NCBI GenBank assembly: GCA_001781275.1
Contig: MFLH01000052.1
Span: 1 to 19,315 of the forward strand
Source: Candidatus Kaiserbacteria bacterium RIFCSPHIGHO2_02_FULL_54_11b
Lineage (GTDB): Bacteria; Patescibacteriota; Minisyncoccia; Phycocordibacterales; UBA2100
DNA: 19,315 nt
Direction of reading: 5' to 3'
Both the position numbers and the translations under genes were made by a program. This document shows, in pieces, positions 7,768 to 13,892 of this stretch; position 1 is the first letter of the stretch, and each line of letters opens with the position of its first letter. The notes beneath the pieces were generated by a model that was not told the DNA's origin, searched no databases, and saw nothing but the letters and a program-made list of their open reading frames with translations.

Positions 7768-7803
7768 CTAGAGGCACTCCAATACAGAGCACGGGAGCTA
7801 TAG
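7768..7803 (+). repeat. Direct repeat copy 2: orphan comM 3' end
   Basis: A detached twelve-codon stretch that again reads LEALQYRAREL then stop (TAG). Relative to copy 1 it has CTA/TTA, TAC/TAT, GCA/GCC, CGG/CGC, GAG/GAA and CTA/TTA differences, every one silent. Similarity stops abruptly at both ends. It has no start or upstream coding of its own, so it is a gene remnant or an att-like footprint. The stretch 7704-7910 holds no gene otherwise. Confidence 0.92.
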
Positions 7804-7854
7804 AATGGGTGCGGCGGCCTGTTAGTCCAACAATCTGAAAGAGTTTCACGGGTG

Positions 7855-7879
7855 GCCGAGGCTCTGCCGCCTCGGCTTT
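7855..7879 (+). terminator. Possible rho-independent terminator downstream of comM
   Basis: GCCGAGGC (7855-7862) and GCCTCGGC (7869-7876) form a perfect 8-bp stem with a 6-nt TCTGCC loop, followed only by TTT then CCC. The short T tract makes it weaker than the two other terminators on this strand. It sits just before the 7911 promoter. Confidence 0.6.
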
Positions 7880-7898
7880 CCCGAAATCGTTTATTCTG

Positions 7899-7904
7899 TA
7901 TACT
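7899..7904 (+). promoter_or_regulatory. -10 box, probable leaderless start of 7911 gene
   Basis: TATACT ends 6 nt before the GTG at 7911. No Shine-Dalgarno and no good -35 are seen. An ATG at 7920 in the same frame would leave a 9-nt leader and cannot be excluded. Confidence 0.6.
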
Positions 7905-7910
7905 GCTGCC

Positions 7911-8585
7911 GTGAAAACGATGTCACGCAACAAAAAGTTCGTACTTGGCGCCAGCGTCCTTCTGTGCGCAGCTGCATGGCTCTATAGCAACCCTCCTACG
8001 CAGGAACCGCAACCCGAATCTGTTCGTCAAACAACCACGGAAACGATCTCCGACGGCACTGTTACACTCTCGTACTCTCCAAAAGAATTTGGGCTTGCTG
8101 TTTCCTCTGAGCAAATCCTGAATCGCGCCTATATCCCTCCGTGCGATCCTGACTTCGAGTATTGCCTCTACTACATCGGACCCGATTATCAGAGCACGAA
8201 TTTTGACGGTGCGGGAATGCGCGTAAAGAGGCGTGCCGATCTCGCGACACAAGCATTGTGCCTACAAACACTTCCGCCAGAAGGCAATACAAATACCACT
8301 TCAAGCATGTCGACCTCCCGAGATTTCGCCACGAGCATCATCGCACCGCTCGGGAACGCGGCAGCCGGACACTACGCGAATGGTGCGCTCTTCCGGCTCT
8401 CATACAAAGGCTCGTGCTATGAATTCGAGACTCGCATCAGCGCCTCACAGTATGCGAATTATCCGCGAGGTTCGATCAAAGAATTCATGCCGTGGGATCA
8501 GAGGGCAATGAACGAGAAGCTTCTGCAGCTTCTCAAAGAGATGACCCTGCCCGGGGGCGTGAAGCCATTTTTGGATGTGCCGTAA
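7911..8585 (+). CDS. Secreted or membrane-anchored protein, function unknown
   Basis: The 224-residue product (GTG start; alternative ATG three codons later) begins with a basic KTMSRNKK stretch and a hydrophobic helix at about 11-25, a signal peptide or N-terminal anchor. The rest is polar and probably outside the membrane. It contains four cysteines beyond the helix, in IPPCDPDFEYC (about 76-86), ALCLQT and GSCYEF, which could form two disulfides. I recall similar SPKEFGLAV / YYIGPDYQSTNF patterns in other Parcubacterial secreted proteins but know no function. It follows the comM-end repeat and is convergent with purA, the stops being separated by only 9 nt with no terminator between them. 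Leaderless expression is inferred from the TATACT box. Confidence 0.82.
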   Translation: MKTMSRNKKFVLGASVLLCAAAWLYSNPPTQEPQPESVRQTTTETISDGTVTLSYSPKEFGLAVSSEQILNRAYIPPCDPDFEYCLYYIGPDYQSTNFDGAGMRVKRRADLATQALCLQTLPPEGNTNTTSSMSTSRDFATSIIAPLGNAAAGHYANGALFRLSYKGSCYEFETRISASQYANYPRGSIKEFMPWDQRAMNEKLLQLLKEMTLPGGVKPFLDVP

Positions 8586-8594
8586 GCCGTACGA

Positions 8595-9602
8595 TTAGAT
8601 CGTTTCCTTGCTGTCGGAGAAAAAGATATTCGCTTTTTTGATGTCGAGGGATTTCAAGCGTTCCGAGACAAATTCCTGCATCGCTTTCTCGCTTTTAAAT
8701 TCGATGACTTTCGTATCATCAATAACCGCCCATGCACTCACCTCGCGCAGGACATCCGTCTTACTGAAGACGATATGTGTGACACCGTTCATCCGGATGG
8801 CACGTTCGAGTGTTTGCATGTTCATCCAATTGGTCTGGCGGCGGCGGCCGGTCGTGGAGCCGAACTCTTCTCCGATATCGCCGATCTTGTTGAATACTTC
8901 ACCTGCCGGCTGGAATTCCTTGCTGCCAACGTACGTCTCGTAGATCTTTGCCACTCCCCATACATCACGAATAGCATTGGCCGGCAGACCGTTTAAGAGC
9001 GCGCCGGCTGCCGTACAGTGGCTCGAAGTAACGAACGGATAATCGCCCCAATCAATGTCGAGTCCGAACCCCTGCGCTCCTTCGGCGAGGATGTGTTTGT
9101 CGCCCGTGGTCTCAAACCACTCCTCGTAGAGATCGATGAGATACGGTTTGAGTTCGGGAATAGTCTCCGCACGCACGCCAGTGCGTCCGTACTTTTCGCG
9201 ATAGGCGGGGCCGTTGCCTCTGCCCGTCGTACCGATCGCGGCACCAACCTTCTTGTCCTCCTCTTTATGCGCCGAGGTAATGATGTGTGCGTTTTCCGCG
9301 ACGAAAATCTTTCCTGTTGTATCAATGCCACCGTCTTCGAGCATTTGCAGCTCCTTGAAAAATTGTTCCGGATCGACGACACAGCCGTTGCCGATGACGG
9401 ATCTCACACCAAAAAAAACGCCCGCCGGTATCTGATGGGTGACGAATTTCTTCCCGTTATGAAAAATCGTGTGGCCCGCGTTCGCGCCGCCGTTGTAGCG
9501 GAGCACGTGGGTATAGGAGTTTTTGTGGCTTAAATAGTGGGCGACTTTGCCTTTTCCGCAATCTCCGTACTGGAGATCGACTATGACATCCATCGTTAAC
9601 AC
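8595..9602 (-). CDS. purA: Adenylosuccinate synthetase, short archaeal-type
   Basis: PurA joins IMP and aspartate using GTP to make adenylosuccinate on the way to AMP. At 335 residues it is about 100 shorter than the usual bacterial enzyme and near the length of archaeal forms. Visible motifs: P-loop-like GDCGKGK at 13-19, GGANAGHT at about 38-45, IGTTGRGNGPA, EGAQGFGLDIDWGDYPFVTSS, STTGRRRQ and the guanine-specificity segment SKTD. The P-loop is normally GDEGKG; here the second acidic residue is Cys, while the catalytic Asp is kept. The GTG at 9602 is preceded by GAGG five nt upstream; ATG at 9593 (MDVIVDLQYG) is an alternative that fits the family N-terminus equally well. The next enzyme, PurB, is not in the window. 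CPR bacteria usually lack de novo purine synthesis, so this probably serves salvage from IMP. Confidence 0.95.
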   Translation of the reverse strand: MLTMDVIVDLQYGDCGKGKVAHYLSHKNSYTHVLRYNGGANAGHTIFHNGKKFVTHQIPAGVFFGVRSVIGNGCVVDPEQFFKELQMLEDGGIDTTGKIFVAENAHIITSAHKEEDKKVGAAIGTTGRGNGPAYREKYGRTGVRAETIPELKPYLIDLYEEWFETTGDKHILAEGAQGFGLDIDWGDYPFVTSSHCTAAGALLNGLPANAIRDVWGVAKIYETYVGSKEFQPAGEVFNKIGDIGEEFGSTTGRRRQTNWMNMQTLERAIRMNGVTHIVFSKTDVLREVSAWAVIDDTKVIEFKSEKAMQEFVSERLKSLDIKKANIFFSDSKETI

Positions 9603-9611
9603 AACTGCCTC

Positions 9612-9640
9612 AATCTATCATTTTTGCAGGCGAAGTACAA
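9612..9640 (-). promoter_or_regulatory. Promoter of purA
   Basis: On the reverse strand, TTGTAC (9635-9640) is followed after 17 nt by TAGATT (9612-9617) carrying a TGA extension. The -10 ends 9 nt before GTG 9602, so the leader would be two or three nt, or about 11 nt if ATG 9593 is used. Confidence 0.65.
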
Positions 9641-9717
9641 GCGCAAAATAGATGCCGCGCTGTTAGAGGAGTGCCCGAAGTATGAGAAACACTGTCTGTA
9701 AAAGATTGTGCATACGT

Positions 9718-10779
9718 TTAGAATGGGTTGCGGATACCGTTGCGGATCTCGAAGTGGAGATGCGAACCTGTTGATTTGCCGGTCGAACCCACGTAGCCGA
9801 TAACCTCCCCCCGCTCAACCTGCTGTCCCGGCGATACGGCGACTTTCGATTGATGCGCGTAGAGTGTCTGGCTTCCATTGCCGTGTTGGATGACAACGTA
9901 GTTACCATACCCTCCGTTCCACCCACCCTGCTTGGCTACCATGACCTCGCCTCCTGCTGATGCGAGGATCGGGGTACCGATCGGTGCGGCGAGGTCCACG
10001 CCGTTGTAGCCGTGGACACCCTGAGTCTTTACGTAACGTGCAAGCGGGATCATGTAGTACCCGATCTCGGCCGCAGAACCTTTCGGGCCTGAGCTCAAGA
10101 CGGGGCTCGTGCCTGCAGAGTTTTTCTTCACAGAGGCGGGGGCAACCGCGATTTCACCGTCGGGGATGAGGATGTCTGTCCCGACGACGAGGTTTGCGTC
10201 GTCAATATCATTAAACGTTGCTATTTCGGTTGCGTCTCCTTTAAATTTCTTTGCGATGGAAGCAAGCGTGTCGCCCTTCTTCACCGTATATTTCACGCCG
10301 GTGACAGGCAAAATGGTGAGTCGTTGTCCTATTCTTAATACGCTTCCTCGTGGCATGTCGTTGGCCCAGAGGATGGTGTTGGGAGAGACTTGGAAGAGCT
10401 TCGCGATGCCATTCAAGGTATCGCCTTCGCGTACGACGTACACGCTGATCTTCGAATTCTTCGGTTTCTCGAGATCGGCGATAGTGCCTGATGGACCTTC
10501 CGCAGGCATGAGCGCCGAATCGTCGACGATGACAATATCGCCGCCGCCACGGCCTGCCGTGGGATTGGCATTCATCGCGGGCTTCGGAAGCGCCATCGTC
10601 TGAAGGTTTCCGCCGCCCGAGGATGCTTCTCTCTGCTTTTCGGGAGCGTGAAGGATGGCGGCAACAAAATCGCCGATGACGCCGGCTCGTGCGGTCGCAG
10701 GGCTGAGTGCCCCGAGAACCAATAACAGGGATATGAGAGTAGCCGCCGAACGAGCGGGTCTGAGTGATCTATATTTCAT
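9718..10779 (-). CDS. LysM-LysM-M23 peptidoglycan hydrolase-like protein, secreted
   Basis: The ATG at 10779 gives 353 residues beginning with a clean signal peptide (basic KYRSLRPAR, hydrophobic 12-25, cleavage near ATARA/G at 32). An upstream in-frame TTG at 10878 would bury the signal. Two LysM domains, which bind glycan, lie at about 113-158 (YVVREGDTLNGIA) and 163-207 (YTVKKGDTLASIA). The M23/LytM domain (about 255-350) has VDLAAPIGTPILAS, LYAHQS and STGSHLHFE. H309, H340 and H342 match the family catalytic and metal residues, and D262 is in place. The usual first Zn ligand four residues before that Asp is Tyr258, with a His at 256 instead, so metal binding may be altered or the protein may be a non-enzymatic activator. 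No Shine-Dalgarno is obvious. It is preceded by an unusual 315-nt leader (10780-11094). Confidence 0.93.
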   Translation of the reverse strand: MKYRSLRPARSAATLISLLLVLGALSPATARAGVIGDFVAAILHAPEKQREASSGGGNLQTMALPKPAMNANPTAGRGGGDIVIVDDSALMPAEGPSGTIADLEKPKNSKISVYVVREGDTLNGIAKLFQVSPNTILWANDMPRGSVLRIGQRLTILPVTGVKYTVKKGDTLASIAKKFKGDATEIATFNDIDDANLVVGTDILIPDGEIAVAPASVKKNSAGTSPVLSSGPKGSAAEIGYYMIPLARYVKTQGVHGYNGVDLAAPIGTPILASAGGEVMVAKQGGWNGGYGNYVVIQHGNGSQTLYAHQSKVAVSPGQQVERGEVIGYVGSTGKSTGSHLHFEIRNGIRNPF

Positions 10780-10826
10780 CGCTCGCGGACGTGAGAAGTC
10801 CCGCTGCGAATCATTATGGTTACTTA

Positions 10827-10847
10827 CTGATATAAGCCGTTTCGATG
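10827..10847 (-). repeat. Leader repeat copy 2 (CATCG..AAACGGCTTAT..ATCAG)
   Basis: Read on the reverse strand this stretch has CATCG, AAACGGCTTAT and ATCAG in immediate succession. The same three blocks, spaced by two short insertions, occur at 10935-10971. Both copies are complementary to the 5' AAGCCG and CGATG segments of the predicted leftward RNA, so the two may compete for the same partner. Confidence 0.65.
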
Positions 10848-10911
10848 CTTTTCTGTCTGCTGAATTACAGACAAGCAAGACCTCACAGACTTTTCATCAT
10901 GCTCCACGGGG

Positions 10912-10936
10912 AAAAGGGGTCTTTGGTACCTCCCCT
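10912..10936 (-). terminator. Intrinsic-terminator-like hairpin in the M23 leader
   Basis: On the reverse strand AGGGG (10936-10932) pairs with CCCCT (10919-10915) around a 12-nt loop containing GGTACC, and TTTT follows. It lies about 160 nt downstream of the predicted start and 130 nt before the M23 ATG, so it would stop transcription before the gene. The stem is only 5 bp, so strength is uncertain. Confidence 0.5.
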
Positions 10937-10971
10937 GATATAGCTAGACGATAAGCCGTTTTTCAACGATG
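10935..10971 (-). repeat. Leader repeat copy 1 (3' arm of predicted closing stem)
   Basis: On the reverse strand: CATCG, then TTGAA, AAACGGCTTAT, an 11-nt insertion and ATCAG. It shares its three blocks with 10827-10847. CGGCTT and CATCG here are the predicted partners of the RNA 5' arm. Confidence 0.6.
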
Positions 10972-11099
10972 GCGCGTAGGATGATCTGGAATATGGCTCA
11001 AAATCTCGCTTTTATAGAGACTCGGCCTCAGGACTAGTTCAGCAATGCCACCGCTCGGTTCACTGTACCTTCATCGAGATACACGTCAACCGGCTTAAA

Positions 11100-11128
11100 A
11101 CTATACCAGTGGATAACTATTCTGTCAA
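11100..11128 (-). promoter_or_regulatory. Near-consensus sigma70-type promoter reading left
   Basis: On the reverse strand a perfect TTGACA (11123-11128) is followed after exactly 17 nt by TATAGT (11100-11105), with a TGG extension before the -10. It is the best promoter in the window, yet no gene begins within 300 nt; it drives the leader described at 10912-11094 and then the M23 gene. Confidence 0.85.
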
Positions 11129-11144
11129 TACTTTGAGCGGCTCG

Positions 11145-11153
11145 TGCTATAGT
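11145..11153 (+). promoter_or_regulatory. Extended -10 promoter, leaderless start of uvrD
   Basis: TGC plus TATAGT (11148-11153) ends 6 nt before the GTG at 11160. Its -35 position overlaps the TTGACA of the opposing promoter, so the two divergent promoters may compete for polymerase. Confidence 0.7.
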
Positions 11154-11159
11154 GGCCGA

Positions 11160-13070
11160 GTGAAGTATCTCGAAGGCTTAAATGCGGCTCAAAAAGAGGC
11201 TGTTTTGCATACTCAAGGCCCACTTTTGATCATCGCGGGAGCCGGAGCCGGCAAAACCAAGACCATCACGCACCGTATTGCGCATCTAATGGAAGAGGGT
11301 ATTCCCGCTTCGTCAATACTCGCCGTCACGTTTACGAACAAGGCGGCGGGTGAAATGCGTGACCGTGTCCGCGCACTCATTCCGGAGAGGCGCGGCGGGT
11401 TACCGGTCATTGCTACGTTCCATTCGCTTGGAGTGCGCCTTCTGCGGGAATTCAACGAAGAAGCTGGGATATCGCGCAACTTTAGTATTTGGGATCACGA
11501 CGACAGCCTGCGGGCGGTGCGGGCAGAACTCAAGCGGCTCGAGACGGAAGAGTGGACCCCGCGGCAAATTCTCGCTGCCATCTCGCGGGAGAAAGGGGGA
11601 GGACGTACGCAGAGAGACTACGACGAGCGCGCCTCGACGCGTCGAGAACAAATGGTAGCGAGGATCTGGGAACGATACGAACAAGAACTCGCTACGCAAA
11701 ATAGCCTCGACTTCGACGACCTCCTGGTGCGCACGCTCACCCTTCTGCGTGAGTCGCCACGCACGCTTTCGCTTTTACAAAATCGATGGCACTACCTCAC
11801 GGTCGACGAGTACCAAGACACGAGCAACGTGCAGTACGAGATGGTAAAGCTCTTGAGCAATGCGCACAACAACATATGCGTCGTCGGTGATCTCGATCAG
11901 TGCATCTACACGTGGCGACAGGCGGAGATCGGAAATTTACTTTCTTTTGAACGCACGTTCCCCGATGCAAAGGTTGTGCGGCTCGAACAAAACTACCGCT
12001 CTACGCGGACGATCCTCGCCGCGGCGAATGCGATCATCGAGAAAAATACGAACCGCATCCCGAAGACGCTCTTTAGCGAGGGCGGGACGGGTGACCCAAT
12101 CGTCGTGCATGGCGCCTTGGATGAGCGGTATGAAGCATGGTTTGTCGCGGAGAGGGCTACGTCACTCATCGAACGTGGCGTCGGACCGCGTGAGATAGCC
12201 GTCCTCTATCGGGAGAATTCGCAATCGCGCGTACTCGAAGAAGCGCTCCTGCACGCAGGGTTACCGTATCAGGTCCTGGGCACACGCTTCTTTGAACGCA
12301 AGGAGGTAAAAGATGTACTCTCGTATCTGCGCGCAGCCCTGAATCCGAAAAGCACGAACGACATCGTACGCATCGCGGGGGTGCCGCCGCGCGGTATCGG
12401 TCGTGTCACGCTGGAGAAGATGTTTGGTGGACAGCCGCTCGGGTCGGCAACCGCAAAAGTAGTCGCGTTCCAGGCAACTCTTGCAAGTATCCGACATGCG
12501 ATCAATACGCTTCCCGCGTCGGATACTGTGCGATTTTGCATCGAGGCGAGCGGCATTCAAAACATGTACGGTGGTAAGACCGAGGAGGACGCTGAGCCCC
12601 TCGGCAATGTGCGCGAACTCGCGAATCTCGCCGTAAAATACGACAGTATTGAGCCGCCCGCAGGGATCGAACGGCTTTTGGAAGAGGCAGCGCTTCAAAG
12701 CGAGCAGGATGAACTCGATATGGAGAAGGGCAAGGGCGGCATATCGCTCATGACCGCACACGCGGCGAAGGGATTGGAATTTGATGCGGTTTTCATCGTC
12801 GGGCTCGAGCAGGGTCTCTTTCCTTCAGTGCGCAACGACGAAGGACGTGACCCGGAGGAAGAGCGGCGACTCTTCTACGTCGCGCTCACACGAGCGCGCA
12901 AGTATGTATTTTTGAGCTACGCCTTCGAGCGTACAAAATACGGCACGCGTGAGCGGGCACTGCCTTCAGAATTCATCTCCGACATCGACCAACGATTATT
13001 CGCAGAAACAGAAAGCGCACCGCTGCAGAAAAAGCGCGGGCTACTCGATGACTTCTATGAGATCCGGTAG
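11160..13070 (+). CDS. uvrD: UvrD/PcrA/Rep-family superfamily 1A DNA helicase
   Basis: A 3'-5' DNA helicase of the UvrD/PcrA type, used in repair and in removing proteins from DNA. The GTG at 11160 (VKYLEGLNAAQKEAV) was preferred to ATG 11109 because it starts right at the family N-terminus and 6 nt after a -10 box; the extra 17 residues would be encoded by promoter sequence. All helicase motifs are seen in the 636-residue product: Q motif LNAAQ (7-11), Walker A GAGAGKT (27-33), TFTNKAA (57-63), TFHSLG (86-91), motif II DEYQD (216-220), motif III around GDLDQCIYTWRQ (243-254), QNYRST (277-282), TAHAAKGLEFD (about 531) and ALTRAR (about 573). Motif III has Cys and Gln where DQSIY and WRG are usual. 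No C-terminal Tudor-like tail is evident. Its end overlaps rsmA. Confidence 0.96.
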   Translation: MKYLEGLNAAQKEAVLHTQGPLLIIAGAGAGKTKTITHRIAHLMEEGIPASSILAVTFTNKAAGEMRDRVRALIPERRGGLPVIATFHSLGVRLLREFNEEAGISRNFSIWDHDDSLRAVRAELKRLETEEWTPRQILAAISREKGGGRTQRDYDERASTRREQMVARIWERYEQELATQNSLDFDDLLVRTLTLLRESPRTLSLLQNRWHYLTVDEYQDTSNVQYEMVKLLSNAHNNICVVGDLDQCIYTWRQAEIGNLLSFERTFPDAKVVRLEQNYRSTRTILAAANAIIEKNTNRIPKTLFSEGGTGDPIVVHGALDERYEAWFVAERATSLIERGVGPREIAVLYRENSQSRVLEEALLHAGLPYQVLGTRFFERKEVKDVLSYLRAALNPKSTNDIVRIAGVPPRGIGRVTLEKMFGGQPLGSATAKVVAFQATLASIRHAINTLPASDTVRFCIEASGIQNMYGGKTEEDAEPLGNVRELANLAVKYDSIEPPAGIERLLEEAALQSEQDELDMEKGKGGISLMTAHAAKGLEFDAVFIVGLEQGLFPSVRNDEGRDPEEERRLFYVALTRARKYVFLSYAFERTKYGTRERALPSEFISDIDQRLFAETESAPLQKKRGLLDDFYEIR

Positions 13071-13851
13071 AAAAGGTGCTCGACTAGGACAACATTTCCT
13101 TACGGGGGCTTGGGCAGCGCGCTCGCTTGCACAAGCGGTGAATGTGCGTCCGAACGAAACTATTCTCGAGATAGGTCCGGGGAAAGGCGCGCTCACGAAA
13201 GAATTATTGGCAACGGGCGCGCATGTTATCGCAATTGAAAAAGACAGGGCGCTTGTCGAAAAGCTCTCGCAAACATTCGCGCAAGAAATCTCCGAGGGGA
13301 GGCTTCGGCTTGTCGAAGACGACGTTAGGAATTTCGAACCTGGTAGCTCGAAGCTCGAAGCTCGAAGCTATGTTCTTGCGGCGAATATTCCGTACTACAT
13401 TACGGGAGAAATTATCCGTCAATTTCTGGAAACTACCGCGCAGCCGCGCGCAATGGCGCTCCTCGTGCAAAAAGAGGTCGCGGAGCGCATTGTCGCGCGC
13501 GATCACAAGGAGTCTATCCTCTCGCTTTCGGTCAAGGCGTATGGCTCGCCCAAGATCGTCGCAAAAGTATCGCGTGGGAATTTTTCTCCACCGCCTTCGG
13601 TGGACTCGGCGATACTACTTATCACCAATATATCGAAAGAATCCTTCGGTGACGTTGCTGAAGATGGGTTCTTCAAGGTCGTAAAAACGGGATTCGCATC
13701 AAAAAGGAAATTCCTCGCGAACAATTTAGCGGTTGTGTTCGGGAAAGATGAGACTCTGCGTGCGCTCACCGCCTGCAACCTATCGTCCAAGGTACGAGCC
13801 GAGGACGTGCCGCTCGAAAAATGGCGGGGCATTGCGCGGGAGTTATCGTGA
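13048..13851 (+). CDS. rsmA: 16S rRNA (adenine1518-N6/adenine1519-N6)-dimethyltransferase
   Basis: RsmA (KsgA) dimethylates two adjacent adenines in helix 45 of 16S rRNA late in 30S assembly, using S-adenosylmethionine. The 267-residue protein matches the family in length and motifs: GQHFL at 14-18, SAM-binding LEIGPGKGALT at 40-50, acidic E64 in AIEKD, D91/D92 in VEDDVRNF, catalytic NIPYY at 113-117, and FSPPPSVDSAI at 179-189. ATG 13048 overlaps uvrD by 23 nt; ATG 13057, three codons later, is an equally possible start. Neither has a good Shine-Dalgarno, so translational coupling to uvrD is likely. An unusual feature is a tandem heptamer AGCTCGA at 13345-13369, encoding SSKLEARS between the acidic strand and the NIPYY motif. 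Confidence 0.96.
   Translation: MTSMRSGRKGARLGQHFLTGAWAARSLAQAVNVRPNETILEIGPGKGALTKELLATGAHVIAIEKDRALVEKLSQTFAQEISEGRLRLVEDDVRNFEPGSSKLEARSYVLAANIPYYITGEIIRQFLETTAQPRAMALLVQKEVAERIVARDHKESILSLSVKAYGSPKIVAKVSRGNFSPPPSVDSAILLITNISKESFGDVAEDGFFKVVKTGFASKRKFLANNLAVVFGKDETLRALTACNLSSKVRAEDVPLEKWRGIARELS
13345..13369 (+). repeat. Tandem heptamer repeat inside rsmA
   Basis: AGCTCGA occurs three times in tandem (13345-13365) plus AGCT (13366-13369). The 7-nt unit is not a multiple of three, so gain or loss of one unit would shift the rsmA frame upstream of its catalytic motif. Confidence 0.95.
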
Positions 13852-13880
13852 ATGCCGCGTTTCCCACTCGTGGCATGGCG

Positions 13881-13886
13881 TATAAT
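13881..13886 (+). promoter_or_regulatory. -10 box, leaderless start of 13893 gene
   Basis: A consensus TATAAT ends 6 nt before the ATG at 13893, inside the 41-nt gap after rsmA. No Shine-Dalgarno is present. This probably begins the envelope gene cluster. Confidence 0.7.
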
Positions 13887-13892
13887 GTTTGC

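Larger units (their letters stand above)
10912..11094 (-). ncRNA. Candidate structured RNA or attenuator leader upstream of the M23 gene
   Basis: From the leftward promoter at 11100-11128, transcription would start near 11094 and could end at the hairpin 10936-10912, giving about 180 nt. There is no credible ORF. Self-complementary segments nest: AAGCCG at the 5' end with CGGCTT near 10958-10953, CGATG (about 11072) with CATCG (about 10970), and a central hairpin pairing GGC/GCC and GTCTC/GAGAT. The arrangement of strong promoter, folded RNA and terminator fits either a free ncRNA or a riboswitch/attenuator controlling the peptidoglycan-hydrolase gene. I do not recognise a known class: c-di-AMP (ydaO) riboswitches commonly precede LysM/M23 genes, but I cannot find their conserved core here; 6S RNA has a similar length but was not identified. 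Confidence 0.5.

Noticed and set aside
6839..7933. 364-codon ORF on the reverse strand across comM
   Set aside because: It is antisense to the clearly conserved Walker A/B regions of comM; the sequence is Arg/Ser/Pro-rich without any family motif, as expected for a shadow frame.
10912..11094. Assignment of the M23 leader as a ydaO (c-di-AMP) riboswitch, 6S RNA, SRP RNA, RNase P RNA or tmRNA
   Set aside because: The conserved cores of these RNAs could not be found by eye. Only fragments such as AAGGTAC and GAACCG recall ydaO, which is not enough.
11109..11159. Upstream ATG start for uvrD
   Set aside because: The additional codons coincide with the extended -10 and lie before the family N-terminus; GTG 11160 is better supported.
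13345..13369. CRISPR-like repeat
   Set aside because: Short contiguous heptamers without spacers inside a coding gene; a simple tandem repeat.
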